Assembly: GCA_017744715.1 (NCBI GenBank)
Contig: JAGIAT010000012.1
Location: 62,001-126,000, forward strand
Direction: 5' to 3'
Length of the DNA stretch: 64,000 nt
Source: Niabella sp.
GTDB lineage: Bacteria > Bacteroidota > Bacteroidia > Chitinophagales > Chitinophagaceae
Shown in pieces: positions 9,859 to 18,268 of this stretch. Every line of letters starts with the position of its first letter. Within the stretch, counting starts at the first letter, position 1. A program made the position numbers and the translations under genes. Under the pieces are notes generated by a model. That model saw only the letters and a list, made by a program, of their open reading frames with translations, was not told the DNA's origin and searched no databases.

Positions 9859-10299
9859 GCTTTCAGTCTTCAGATTTCAGTTATCAGTTATCAGATTTTC
9901 AGTTATCAGTTTTCAGCGTTTAGCATTCAGCGTTCAGCGTTTAGCAATCAGTCGTTGGCCTTTGGCTATTGGCCATCAGCGGCATGTTCATGTTCCTGAG
10001 ATTTGTTTGTTGATGTAGGGAATTTTGCCGTTTAATCTTTGGCGCATTGATGCTTGCTGCCTGAAGTATGGTCTTTTTAGCATATCGTATTTAAGGTTTA
10101 GGTTATCCTGTTGCGCGCTTCTTTCTTACATCCGGATGTTAGATCCTTGATATTTGCCTTTTGAAATTTGGGTCTTAGGTTCCTGATTTTTTAAACCCGT
10201 TCTTTTGATCGTTGAATTTGGCATGTGCAGGATGGAAAAAGCATCGATTCCTGAACGCCACTCAACGTTGAACCTTAAACCCGGAACTTTTCTCCTGAG
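9859..10299 (+). repeat. Long degenerate period-7 repeat tract, convergent intergenic region
   Basis: This 441-bp gap between convergent genes starts, next to the upstream stop codon, with heptamers such as TTTCAGT, TATCAGT, ATTCAGC and GTTTAGC. It then shows units like TTTGGCT and ATTGGCC (about 9945-9975). Weaker period-7 texture (for example AACGTTG, AACCTTA) continues toward 10290. I see no gene in it. Confidence 0.75.
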
Positions 10300-10914
10300 C
10301 TACCGCTCATACTTCCAGTTCCGGTTCCGGCCTTCAGCAAGCCATTCGATTGTGGTGGCAATGCGCTTATCCCGGGTAACATCGGTTTTGGCATCTGTGA
10401 TCCATTGAATGTATTCCCCGCGATGGGAAGGCGGAAACTTTTCAAAAACGGCTTTGGCTGTTTTGTTTTTTGCCAGTGCCTTTTTAAGTGCATCTGGTAC
10501 CGGTAATTCCACGGCTTTTTTGGGCGGCGCTTTTTTCAGGGATGCCCCGGCATCAATCAATATCATGGCCTCTTTTATGGCCTGCAGCAAAACTTTATCC
10601 GGCGGCAGGTCTTTAACCGATGTAAGTTTACCAAGCTGTCCCATTGCTTTGGCTTCGCCCTCAACAACCAGGTAAGGCTTCAGGATGCTGATTGTATTGC
10701 TCAGCCAGAAGTTCAGCACGGCATGCTGTTTAAAGGCAGCCATGCTGCATAATATTTTCCCGTGGTAGTCAAAATGCGGGAAGGACCATTTCATGGTTTC
10801 CTCAACATCCGGACAGGCCTTGTGCACCAGCTTCCGGATATGTTCCAGAACCGGTTGGGCAAAGGGTTGTGCCCTGGAGATGTAGATTTCGTGCCTGGGG
10901 TCCTGTATTGCCAT
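10300..10914 (-). CDS. YdeI/OmpD-associated family protein (DUF1801-type fold)
   Basis: A 204-aa cytoplasmic protein. Residues about 15-115 match the DUF1801/YdhG-like fold (KACPDVEETMKWSFPHFDYHGKILCSMAAFKQHAVLNFW). The C-terminal part (VPDALKKALAKNKTAKAVFEKFPPSHRGEYIQWI) matches the YdeI/OmpD-associated region. Family members have been linked loosely to bacteriocin or peptide resistance, but their biochemistry is unknown. There is no signal peptide or membrane segment. It is a single gene between two repeat tracts, so its neighbours give no functional clue. Confidence 0.82.
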   Translation of the reverse strand: MAIQDPRHEIYISRAQPFAQPVLEHIRKLVHKACPDVEETMKWSFPHFDYHGKILCSMAAFKQHAVLNFWLSNTISILKPYLVVEGEAKAMGQLGKLTSVKDLPPDKVLLQAIKEAMILIDAGASLKKAPPKKAVELPVPDALKKALAKNKTAKAVFEKFPPSHRGEYIQWITDAKTDVTRDKRIATTIEWLAEGRNRNWKYER

Positions 10915-10924
10915 TGTAAAGATT

Positions 10925-11080
10925 TTATGATAGCTTAAATCTAAATTCTAAGTCCAAATGATAAAAAACAAATTTCAAATTATGAACGATCATTAACAGC
11001 TGAAAACCGAATGCGAAATGCGAAATGCTGAATGCTGAATGCGGAACGCTGAATGCTGATAACTGAACACTGAAATCTGA
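10925..11080 (-). repeat. Degenerate period-7 repeat tract at the 3' end of the transglutaminase gene
   Basis: Reading away from the stop codon on the minus strand, heptamers such as ATTCAGC, GTTCAGT, ATTTCGC and ATTTGGA continue for about 155 bp. This is the clearest of the six tracts: at least ten consecutive units keep exact 7-bp spacing. The CTG run encoding the C-terminal QQQQ of the neighbouring protein adjoins it. Confidence 0.85.
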
Positions 11081-11989
11081 CTACTGCTGCTGCTGCATAA
11101 AGAACTGTTTAGGAATGATAGCAGGGGTTTGCACTTTTTGCTGGTGCATTTCTACTTCGTTATTATCCTCAATGGTATGCCCGTCTTCGTATCCTACACT
11201 TACGTAAACATTCATACTCTGATTGGCAATGCCCTTAAACGCGCCTTTTACGGGGGAGCAGTCATTGAAATGACGCCCCACGGCCAGTTTTACATGAGTA
11301 TCCGTTACCCACATATTGTTGGTGGGGTCAATGCCGTACCACCCGTATTCGTCCATCCAGGCCTCCACCCAGGCGTGGGTTGCGCCCTGGCCGCGCATGC
11401 CATTCCGGTTGGGACAAATATAACCACTAACGTAACGGCTGGCGATACCCAGCGTTCGCAACAGGTGCAGCAGCAGGTGAGCAAAGTCCTGGCATACACC
11501 GCTCCGGTGGGTAAGAATTTCATCGATCGTGGTTTCGATGGTGGTAACCCCTTTTTCATATCTGAAGTGATGATATACATACTGGCTGCACCATTCCACC
11601 AGGGTGCGTTTATGCGCGTTGGCCGGCGCCTGGGCCAGGATGTCGTCAATAACCTGGCCGGAGGTAATGGTAAAGGGGGTGCTGTAATCCAGGCGAATGA
11701 TTTCCGGAAGCGGCTTCATCAGTCGCATAGACGGTGCCGCTGTGTGTACGGTGATCCGGCTGTCGATCTTTACCGAATAATGCGGATCGGTTATCGTAAA
11801 TACACCTACCCGGTTGCCCCAGTAATCGATAAAAAAACTCAGTGTGGGGTCTCCGGTAATAAGCACTTCCTGCTGAATTACATTTTGATCATTGCCGTGA
11901 AAGGGATAGATCTTTACCTGGTTGATGCTGTCAACAACCGGTGCATCGTAGAGGTATTCGGTAATGTGACGGATATTATATGTAGGCAT
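11081..11989 (-). CDS. Transglutaminase-like protein of the ATP-grasp/alpha-E operon
   Basis: A 302-aa protein with an N-terminal bacterial transglutaminase-associated beta domain (MPTYNIRHITEYLYDAPV) and a papain-like transglutaminase core. The catalytic triad is visible: Cys166 in HRSGVCQDFAH, His205 in GATHAWVEAW and Asp221 in YGIDPTNN. Family members are thought to act as peptidases or amidases rather than cross-linkers. It is the last gene of a unit with the alpha-E protein (20 bp upstream) and the permuted ATP-grasp. This association is conserved in many bacteria and has been proposed to make and trim a peptide-like product (comparative genomics of ATP-grasp systems). The C-terminus ends MQQQQ. 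There is no signal peptide. Confidence 0.9.
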   Translation of the reverse strand: MPTYNIRHITEYLYDAPVVDSINQVKIYPFHGNDQNVIQQEVLITGDPTLSFFIDYWGNRVGVFTITDPHYSVKIDSRITVHTAAPSMRLMKPLPEIIRLDYSTPFTITSGQVIDDILAQAPANAHKRTLVEWCSQYVYHHFRYEKGVTTIETTIDEILTHRSGVCQDFAHLLLHLLRTLGIASRYVSGYICPNRNGMRGQGATHAWVEAWMDEYGWYGIDPTNNMWVTDTHVKLAVGRHFNDCSPVKGAFKGIANQSMNVYVSVGYEDGHTIEDNNEVEMHQQKVQTPAIIPKQFFMQQQQ

Positions 11990-12009
11990 GACTGCGGATT
12001 GGAAGTGAA

Positions 12010-12948
12010 CTAATAATACGAAAAGAAACTTTGACCAATGAGCTGGCTGAGCTGGGAAAGATCTGATTTGAGCTCGCCGATAAAGGCCTGCACCCCTTTA
12101 CGCTGGATCTCCTCCAGGTCGGTATAGGCGATCTTTGCATGCAGCATACCCGTTTTGCGCTCAATCTGCGGGTTGTTGTGGTTGTCATTTTCCCTGAGAA
12201 TATTCTGGATGTACAGGCAGATCTTGTGAAGCGTGTATTTCATACTCCGCGGAAAAGCGCTGTTCAGGAAAATCATATCGATAATGTGCTCGGAGTGGTC
12301 GCCGCCGCGGTATGTTTTCAGGTAAAGCTCATAACCGCTCAGGTTGAGCAGCAGGTTCTTCCAGTACAGGATGTGAATGCTTTCGGGGTCTTTCTGGTCG
12401 AGCGACAGGAATTTGGCTTCGGTAAAATTGAGCGTTTGAATGCTGCGCTCAATAAACCGCCCCAGGTTCATAAAATTCCAGCCCTGGCCCCGCGGCATGG
12501 TATTTTCAAATACACCGTAATAGATCAGGCTCTCATTGATCTGTTTCAGCAGAATATTCAATTGCTCGCCCGCCGAAATGGCGGTTTCGATATCGATGTT
12601 TATGGTAGTGTGGTAGGTTTCGTTGATGGCCTCCCAAACCTCTTTTGTAAGATGTTCCTGGGTACCGCGGGCATTTTCCCTTGCTTTTGTTACCAGCTCT
12701 TTTAATGAATTGTTCTCATCATGGATGAGCAGTTGCCGCAATACAGTATCCGAGTTTGCAGAAACAGCTGCAAGCGCTTCCTCGGGGAGGTAGCAAAAGA
12801 TCTTTACAATGGAATTCCAGTTAAATAACTGGTAGTCGTTGATGTCGTAGCTGGCATAAAATCCGTTGGAAAGCGTTCGTAAGATCACATCTGCGCGCTC
12901 CATATAACGGCTCATCCAGTAAAGATTGTCTGCGGTTCTTGCTAACAT
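12010..12948 (-). CDS. Alpha-E domain protein (DUF403)
   Basis: A 312-aa, mostly helical cytoplasmic protein starting MLARTADNLYWMSRYMERADVI, the signature opening of the alpha-E (DUF403) family. Later landmarks are MPRGQGWNFMNLGRFIERS and the C-terminal LGELKSDL-type region (IGELKSDLSQLSQLIGQ). The family is defined by conserved glutamates in helices and its reaction is unknown. It lies 9 bp after the ATP-grasp gene and 20 bp before the transglutaminase, so the three are almost certainly one operon. The role as a partner in peptide synthesis or modification is a published prediction, not something shown here. Confidence 0.9.
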   Translation of the reverse strand: MLARTADNLYWMSRYMERADVILRTLSNGFYASYDINDYQLFNWNSIVKIFCYLPEEALAAVSANSDTVLRQLLIHDENNSLKELVTKARENARGTQEHLTKEVWEAINETYHTTINIDIETAISAGEQLNILLKQINESLIYYGVFENTMPRGQGWNFMNLGRFIERSIQTLNFTEAKFLSLDQKDPESIHILYWKNLLLNLSGYELYLKTYRGGDHSEHIIDMIFLNSAFPRSMKYTLHKICLYIQNILRENDNHNNPQIERKTGMLHAKIAYTDLEEIQRKGVQAFIGELKSDLSQLSQLIGQSFFSYY

Positions 12949-12957
12949 ATGAATGAA

Positions 12958-14424
12958 CTAAATTAATCCGGTGAATGTGGTGTCGTTTACGATCCAGGTA
13001 TCCTTGCTGCCGCCTCCCTGGGAAGAGTTGACCACTTTGCTTCCTTCCCGGAGTGCCACTCTTGTGAGGCCACCGGGAACGATCTCTATGCCGCCGGGGC
13101 CGCAAAGTGCATAGGGGCGAAGATCGACATGACGTGCCTGTAGCTTTTCGTCGATAAAACAGGGGGCGGTGCTCAATGTAATGATGGGTTGCCCGATAAA
13201 GTTCCTGGGGTTTTCGTTGATGGCCGTAATGGTTTCGGCAATTTCGGCGTCGGATGCTTTATCGCCCATAAGCAACCCGTACCCCCCGCTTTCATTGGTT
13301 TTTTTTACCACCATTTTACCAATGTTGGAAATAACATGCGCGCGCTCTTCTTCGTTTTCCATACTGTAGGTGGGCACGTTCTTCAGGATGGGGGTTTCAT
13401 TGAGATAGTATTCGATCATTTTGGGTACGTACCGGTAAACCGCCTTATCGTCTGCAACCCCGTTTCCTACTGCATTTACAATGCTTACGTTCCCTTGCCG
13501 GCATACATTCAGCAAGCCTGCCACACCCAGGGTACTGTCTGGCCTGAATACCAGCGGATCCAGGAAATCATCATCCACGCGGCGGTAGATCACATCTACC
13601 TGCTTTAAACCGCTGGTCGACTTCATGTATACCCGGTCGTTTTGAACCACCAGGTCCCTGCCTTCAACAAGTTCAATGCCCATGTATTTGGCAAGAAAGG
13701 TATGCTCATAATAGGCGCTGTTATAAATGCCCGGCGTCATCAACACCACCGTAGGATTGTTCATATCGCGCGGGGCTACAGCTGATAATACCTTATGCAA
13801 CAGCAACGGGTAATCAGAAATGCTTCTTACCTTGCTGGATGCGATCAGGTCCGGGAAGATGCGTTTGGTGATCTCCCGGTTCTCCAGCATATAGCTGACG
13901 CCGCTGGGCGTACGCAGGTTATCCTCCAGCACATAAAAAGTACCGTCGGCATCCCGGATCAGGTCGATGCCGGAAATGTGTACATAAATATCGTGCGGTA
14001 CCCGGATACCATAAACATCTCTTGTATAATGCGGGCAGCTGGCAATAAGCGCGGCCGGGATCACGCCGTCGTTCAGGATCTGCCGGCCGTGGTAAATATC
14101 CTTTAGGAAGAGGTTCAACGCCTTCAGCCGCTGTTTGATGCCGGCTTCAATAAGGGCCCATTCGGAGGCGGTAATGATGCGTGGGATAATATCAAAAGGA
14201 AAGATGCGTTCGATGCCCTCTTTTTCGCTGTAAACGGTAAATGTAATCCCCCGGTTCAGGAACAGGTTGCCGGCCATTTTTTCCTTGTCCCTGAATGCAC
14301 CTGTGGTATACTTTCTCAGGTATTCATGCACCCGCTCGTAAGGGATACGGACGGTTCCGCTTTCTACATGCATTTCGTCATAAGCAGACGGCTCAGAAAG
14401 ATAAGCATCACTCCAGTGCGTCAT
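12958..14424 (-). CDS. Circularly permuted type-2 ATP-grasp protein
   Basis: A 488-aa protein of the DUF404/DUF407 circularly permuted ATP-grasp family. Landmarks are DIIPRIITASEWALIEAGIKQRLKALNLFLKDIYHG near residues 80-115, then VLEDNLRTPSGVSYMLENR, VVLMTPGIYNSAYYEH, MKSTSGLKQVDVIYRRVDDDFLDPL and VVKKTNESGGYGLLMG (nucleotide-binding region). ATP-grasp enzymes join a carboxylate to an amine through an acyl-phosphate. This branch is predicted to form peptide or amide bonds. It is first in the three-gene operon with alpha-E and transglutaminase. An exact TAnnTTTG box (14478-14485) lies 54 bp upstream. The substrate is unknown. Confidence 0.92.
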   Translation of the reverse strand: MTHWSDAYLSEPSAYDEMHVESGTVRIPYERVHEYLRKYTTGAFRDKEKMAGNLFLNRGITFTVYSEKEGIERIFPFDIIPRIITASEWALIEAGIKQRLKALNLFLKDIYHGRQILNDGVIPAALIASCPHYTRDVYGIRVPHDIYVHISGIDLIRDADGTFYVLEDNLRTPSGVSYMLENREITKRIFPDLIASSKVRSISDYPLLLHKVLSAVAPRDMNNPTVVLMTPGIYNSAYYEHTFLAKYMGIELVEGRDLVVQNDRVYMKSTSGLKQVDVIYRRVDDDFLDPLVFRPDSTLGVAGLLNVCRQGNVSIVNAVGNGVADDKAVYRYVPKMIEYYLNETPILKNVPTYSMENEEERAHVISNIGKMVVKKTNESGGYGLLMGDKASDAEIAETITAINENPRNFIGQPIITLSTAPCFIDEKLQARHVDLRPYALCGPGGIEIVPGGLTRVALREGSKVVNSSQGGGSKDTWIVNDTTFTGLI

Positions 14425-14732
14425 AATTTCAGGTATTGGTTTCTTTACCGGAAGATATAAAAAAGACCAAAGACCGGCAAATATAAAATAGCTTTCCGGA
14501 CCGGAAGGGCCGGGCGCGTAGAGGGGCAGGCCTTTTGGGGCAGCGTTTTAAATAGGCGGCAGCTATACCAACGGGTGCAGGTTGGTTTCATTGGCGCCGG
14601 TTCCGTTAAAAGCAGCCTGTTGTGCGCGGTATAACAGATCAATGGTAAAAGAAAATAAACAAGGTTAACACTGCTTTTTGGCGAGGGACCTACTGTAAAT
14701 TAATGTTATATTTGATTGTAAAACTAAATCAA
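14425..14732. other. Divergent intergenic region with promoters for the ATP-grasp operon and the LacI gene
   Basis: About 308 bp without a gene. It holds a minus-strand -7 box (TATATTTG, 14478-14485) for the ATP-grasp operon and a plus-strand -7 box (TATATTTG, 14707-14714) for the LacI-type regulator. No good -33 element was seen at the usual spacing for either. The middle is unremarkable. Confidence 0.5.
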
Positions 14733-14733
14733 A
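14707..14733 (+). promoter_or_regulatory. -7 box and inverted repeat overlapping the LacI-type gene start
   Basis: TATATTTG (14707-14714) fits the Bacteroidota -7 consensus TAnnTTTG. It overlaps an inverted repeat, TTTGATT (14711-14717) and AATCAAA (14727-14733), with a 9-bp spacer. The right arm ends on the A of the start codon. A repressor bound here would block its own promoter, so autoregulation is inferred. Confidence 0.5.
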
Positions 14734-15785
14734 TGAAGTCAGGGACGCGCATTGGTGTAAAGGATATTGCAAGGATGACGAATGTATCAATTGCTACTGT
14801 AGACCGGGTTTTGCATAACCGGCCGGGAGTGGCATTGGCCACCGAGAAAAAGATTAAAGCGATTATAAAAAAATATGATTACCGGCCCAATATTCTGGCC
14901 CGCACCCTGGCCTCGCGAAAGGTAATAAGGCTGGCAATTTTGATTCCCGCAGTTTCGAAGGAAACAACCTATTGGCAGGCACCGCTGGATGGGATCGGCC
15001 AGGCAGAAGCCGAGGTCCGGCAGTTTGGAGTTACGATTGAAAAATATTTTTTTGATCTGAATGATAAACAAAGTTTCGTTCGCCAGGCCAAAAGGATCCT
15101 GAAAAGCAAAACAGACGGCGTTCTGATGGCCCCGCATTTTGAAGGAGATGCTGAAGTGTTTTCGGAGCAGCTTGCAGCGCGGAAGATCCCTTTTGTGTAC
15201 ATTAATTCGGATGTACCGGGGCAGAACAGCCTGAGCTATATTGGCCCCAATTTATACCGGAGCGGATTTTTGGGAGGCCAGCTGGCCGATTTTATTTCTA
15301 AAGAAGGCAGCACCTGCCTGATTGTTCATATTTCAAAAACCCCGGATAGTTACTATCATTTGCTGGAAAAGGAAAAGGGCTTCCGGGCGTATTTCAAAGA
15401 TCGTAAAAAAGGACGGATCTTAAAATCCGATATCCAGCGAACCGACTACAGTTCAATAAAAAAAGAGCTGACGGCGGTGCTGAAGACACAGCGGGTAGAC
15501 CTGATCTTTGTAACAAATTCAAGGGTCTTCTATGTAGCGCGGTTTCTGGAAGAAGCAGGCATCAAAAACATCCGGCTGATCGGTTTTGATCTGATCGATA
15601 AAAACATCAACGGTCTAGAAAACGGCCGCATCGACTTCATCATTTCCCAAAAGCCAAGAGAGCAGGCATACAGGGGCGTGATGGCCCTTTACAATAAACT
15701 GATCAAAGGCGAGCCTGTGGAACAACAGGTATTTATGCCGATCGATATCCTTACAAAGGAAAACTACCGGTTTTATGAAGGGTAA
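14733..15785 (+). CDS. LacI/GalR family transcriptional regulator
   Basis: A 350-aa DNA-binding regulator. The ATG at 14733 places the LacI helix-turn-helix at the usual distance (GVKDIARMTNVSIATVDRVLHNRPGV, about residues 8-33), followed by the hinge YDYRPNILARTLAS. A start at 14703 would add 10 unneeded residues. The effector domain is periplasmic-binding-protein-like (residues about 62-345), with LAILIPAV, DGVLMAPH and IRLIGFDLID. Members sense a sugar or related ligand. The gene has no obvious metabolic neighbours, so its ligand and regulon are unknown. An inverted repeat at the start suggests self-control. Confidence 0.92.
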   Translation: MKSGTRIGVKDIARMTNVSIATVDRVLHNRPGVALATEKKIKAIIKKYDYRPNILARTLASRKVIRLAILIPAVSKETTYWQAPLDGIGQAEAEVRQFGVTIEKYFFDLNDKQSFVRQAKRILKSKTDGVLMAPHFEGDAEVFSEQLAARKIPFVYINSDVPGQNSLSYIGPNLYRSGFLGGQLADFISKEGSTCLIVHISKTPDSYYHLLEKEKGFRAYFKDRKKGRILKSDIQRTDYSSIKKELTAVLKTQRVDLIFVTNSRVFYVARFLEEAGIKNIRLIGFDLIDKNINGLENGRIDFIISQKPREQAYRGVMALYNKLIKGEPVEQQVFMPIDILTKENYRFYEG

Positions 15786-15799
15786 ATGACCGGCCGGTA

Positions 15800-15820
15800 A
15801 CCGAAGCCTTCCGCTTCGGT
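15800..15820. other. Perfect hairpin downstream of the LacI-type gene
   Basis: An 8-bp perfect stem, ACCGAAGC (15800-15807) with GCTTCGGT (15813-15820), and a 5-nt loop lie 14 bp after the stop codon. No T-run follows, so it is not a standard intrinsic terminator. It may stabilise the mRNA 3' end. Confidence 0.4.
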
Positions 15821-16003
15821 GAGGATAACAATATCCCTAAAGCCGCAATAGATCCGGAACGGGGCCGGGATAGTAAGGCACCCGTGGCCGGTGTGATGAG
15901 ATTTGGACCTGTTCTGTTTTCGCCTGGTCGAACAATATCCGGCCGCGGCTATCCGTCATTGATAGGATCGGTCTGTAAAGGCCTGAACAGGGGCAGACCA
16001 TAC

Positions 16004-16030
16004 AATAAAAAAACAGGCCGCAGCCTGTTT
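16004..16030 (-). terminator. Intrinsic terminator of the small-protein gene
   Basis: On the minus strand the stem AAACAGGC/GCCTGTTT (top-strand arms 16011-16018 and 16023-16030) is followed by a run of seven T. It lies 26 bp after the stop of the 48-51-aa gene, supporting that gene as expressed. Confidence 0.8.
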
Positions 16031-16055
16031 CAAAAATATCGATATGCCGGAGGAA

Positions 16056-16211
16056 TCAGCCCTGTCCGAAAAGGTTGGCCACCGCCCCTTCCAGCATGGG
16101 GAATTTTTCAATAATGTAGTTTTTTACAGCTTCAATGGCCTTTTGCGCCTGTTCATCACTTAGCTGTGCGTCTGCTTTTAATTTGTCGATTAATTCCTGC
16201 ATATAAAGCAT
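16056..16211 (-). CDS. Small helical protein of 48-51 residues, function unknown
   Basis: A short gene downstream of clpX on the same strand. The first ATG (16211) gives 51 aa beginning MLYMQELIDKLK. The internal ATG at 16202 gives 48 aa and matches the usual style of such proteins. The sequence is two amphipathic helices (QELIDKLKADAQLSDEQAQ and AIEAVKNYIIEKFPMLEGA) with a short tail LFGQG. The L-S-D-E-Q-A pattern followed by a helix with K-F-P resembles small Bacteroidota proteins of unknown function. An intrinsic terminator follows directly. The gap to clpX is 54 bp, so readthrough from clpX is possible. No function is assigned. Confidence 0.7.
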   Translation of the reverse strand: MLYMQELIDKLKADAQLSDEQAQKAIEAVKNYIIEKFPMLEGAVANLFGQG

Positions 16212-16265
16212 TTGATGGTTAAGAATAAAATTGAATTTCAGGGACCGTCATCCGTCGTCAAAAAG

Positions 16266-17513
16266 CTATGCCGCCTTTACCAGCCCCATTTTGCTTTTTT
16301 CAAATTTACGCCGTGCATAATCCCTGGTAAGGGTAAAGCGGGTTTCTGAAGTAGAGGGCAACTCATACATGGCATCCGTCAAAATGCTTTCGCAGATGCT
16401 GCGCAGCCCGCGGGCTCCCAGTTTGTATTCAACCGCCTTGTCTACCATAAAATCCAGCACTGCAGGTTCAATCTCCAGCTCAATACCTTCCAGTTCAAAA
16501 AGTTTTTTGTATTGCTTCATCAGTGCGTTCCTGGGTTCGGTAAGGATCGCCCGCAAGGTGGTGGCATCCAGCGGATCCAGGTGTGTTACTACAGGTAAAC
16601 GACCCAGCAGCTCAGGGATCAGTCCAAAAGTTTTCAGGTCCTGGGCGTTTACAAAACGCAGCAGGTTCTTTTTCATATCTTCCTGCTCTTCTTTATCTAC
16701 ATTGAAACCGATGGTATTGGTTTGTACCCGGCGTGCAATGATTTTGTCTACACCATCGAAGGCACCGCCACATATAAAAAGAATGTTCTGGGTATTTACC
16801 TTAATCAGTTTTTGATCCGGGTGTTTACGGCCGCCCTGCGGAGGCACCAGTACATCGGTTCCTTCCAGCAATTTCAGCAGTCCCTGCTGCACACCTTCAC
16901 CGCTTACATCGCGGGTAATGCTGGGGTTATCGCTTTTACGGGCCACTTTATCCAGCTCATCAATATACACGATGCCCCGTTCTGCCGCTTCCACATCATA
17001 ATTGCATACCTGCAATAAACGAGTCAAAATGCTTTCTACATCTTCACCTACGTACCCGGCCTCTGTAAATACCGTAGCATCTACAATGGCAAAAGGCACG
17101 TTCAGCATTTTGGCAATGCTCCGGGCCAGAAGGGTTTTACCGGTTCCGGTTTCACCCACCATAATGATATTGCTTTTTTCGATTTCCACATCATTGTGAT
17201 TATCGATATCGCGGTTTTTTTGTTTTAATCGTTTATAGTGATTGTAAACTGCTACAGCCAGTACTTTTTTGGCATCATTCTGGCCGATCACATAGTCATC
17301 CAGGAAGGTTTTGATCTCCATAGGCTTCCGGATCGACTGATTGAAGCCGCTGACGCTCTTGGTATCTTCTCTAAAGTGGAGCTCCTGGTTAATAATTTCC
17401 TGTGCGTGTTCCACACAGTTTTCGCAAATATGCCCATCCTGCCCCGCGATCAGTATTTCTACCTCGTCCCGGTTTCTTCCGCAAAATGAACATTTCAACA
17501 CGTTATCCGGCAT
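16266..17513 (-). CDS. clpX: ATP-dependent Clp protease ATP-binding subunit ClpX
   Basis: AAA+ unfoldase that feeds substrates to ClpP. The N-terminal zinc-binding domain has Cys8, Cys11, Cys30 and Cys33. Walker A GETGTGKT is at 120-127, the pore loop GYVGEDVE at 153-160 and Walker B IDE at 184-186. The IGF tripeptide that docks on ClpP is at 268-270 (TNTIGFNVD). The length of 415 aa is typical. It lies downstream of two clpP genes but is separated from them by an intrinsic terminator. Its own exact -7 box (TAACTTTG, 17540-17547) overlaps that terminator's T-run. Separate transcription from clpP is therefore likely. Confidence 0.98.
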   Translation of the reverse strand: MPDNVLKCSFCGRNRDEVEILIAGQDGHICENCVEHAQEIINQELHFREDTKSVSGFNQSIRKPMEIKTFLDDYVIGQNDAKKVLAVAVYNHYKRLKQKNRDIDNHNDVEIEKSNIIMVGETGTGKTLLARSIAKMLNVPFAIVDATVFTEAGYVGEDVESILTRLLQVCNYDVEAAERGIVYIDELDKVARKSDNPSITRDVSGEGVQQGLLKLLEGTDVLVPPQGGRKHPDQKLIKVNTQNILFICGGAFDGVDKIIARRVQTNTIGFNVDKEEQEDMKKNLLRFVNAQDLKTFGLIPELLGRLPVVTHLDPLDATTLRAILTEPRNALMKQYKKLFELEGIELEIEPAVLDFMVDKAVEYKLGARGLRSICESILTDAMYELPSTSETRFTLTRDYARRKFEKSKMGLVKAA

Positions 17514-17539
17514 AGTACAGTGATTAAAGAATTAATGTG

Positions 17540-17547
17540 CAAAGTTA
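17540..17547 (-). promoter_or_regulatory. Candidate -7 promoter box of clpX
   Basis: On the minus strand the sequence is TAACTTTG, an exact TAnnTTTG match, 27 bp upstream of the clpX ATG. No TTTG -33 element occurs at the usual distance, where the clpP terminator hairpin sits instead. Confidence 0.5.
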
Positions 17548-17574
17548 AAAAAATCGCTGTGAATACAGCGATTT
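17547..17574 (-). terminator. Intrinsic terminator between the clpP genes and clpX
   Basis: A perfect 10-bp stem (top-strand arms AAATCGCTGT 17551-17560 and ACAGCGATTT 17565-17574, loop GAAT) is followed on the minus strand by a T-run. It lies 41 bp after the second clpP gene. Confidence 0.85.
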
Positions 17575-17614
17575 TCCATTTTTTATGATATAATTATTAC
17601 TTTTCGGGATGTGT

Positions 17615-18268
17615 TTATAACTGGGTTACAACAGCATCTGCTATACCGTAGGCAATAGCCTCCTGCGCATCCATCCAGTAATCGCGGTCAAAATCCCGCA
17701 GGATATCGTCTACAGTCTTACCGCAGTTTTCTGCCAGGATCTGGGCGCCGATCATTTTAACCCGTTGGGTTTGTTTCGCTTGTATTTCCAGGTCGGAGCT
17801 TACACCGCGGATAAACCCGCCCAGTGAGGGTTGGTGGATCATTACCTCGCCGTGGGGATAAATATATCGTTTTCCTTTTTCGCCGCCACTCAATAAGATG
17901 CTGCCCATGGAAGCGGCCAAACCCATACAAATGGTGCTTACCGGGCTTTTGATCATCTTCATCGTATCATAAATGACCATTCCGCTGGTTACCACGCCAC
18001 CCGGGCTATTGATGTAAAATTTGATCTCCGCTCCGGGTTTATCGGCCTCCAGCAACAGGAGTTTGGTGGTAATTTCGCGTGCGCTTTTATCATCTACCAC
18101 ACCCCACAGGTATACGGCTCTTTTTTCAAAAAACAGTTGCTCCAGGCGTTTGTTCAGCATCATCAGGTCGTCCCGTTTGTCGGCGGCTTCTTTAGGCTCT
18201 TCTTCTTCTCCTTCGCCATCAAAGCGAAGCGGGTTTAACCATTTATCTTCATTTAAATTGGATATCAT
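17615..18268 (-). CDS. clpP: ATP-dependent Clp protease proteolytic subunit, divergent second paralogue
   Basis: A serine-protease subunit of the Clp machine. The ATG at 18268 gives 217 aa; an in-frame ATG at 18334 would add 22 residues but falls almost at the upstream clpP stop. The full triad is present: Ser120 in GLAASMGS, His145 in MIHQPS and Asp196 in FDRDYWMDAQEA. The N-terminus carries an acidic insertion (FDGEGEEEEPKEAADKRDD) absent from the first paralogue. It may alter the axial loops or give separate regulation. It is probably cotranscribed with the first clpP and ends at a strong terminator before clpX. Mixed-ring assembly, as in some other phyla with two ClpPs, is a possibility only. 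Confidence 0.93.
   Translation of the reverse strand: MISNLNEDKWLNPLRFDGEGEEEEPKEAADKRDDLMMLNKRLEQLFFEKRAVYLWGVVDDKSAREITTKLLLLEADKPGAEIKFYINSPGGVVTSGMVIYDTMKMIKSPVSTICMGLAASMGSILLSGGEKGKRYIYPHGEVMIHQPSLGGFIRGVSSDLEIQAKQTQRVKMIGAQILAENCGKTVDDILRDFDRDYWMDAQEAIAYGIADAVVTQL

Noticed and set aside
14445..14642. 65-codon frame upstream of the ATP-grasp gene
   Set aside because: It overlaps the -7 box of the ATP-grasp operon and has no protein-like features.
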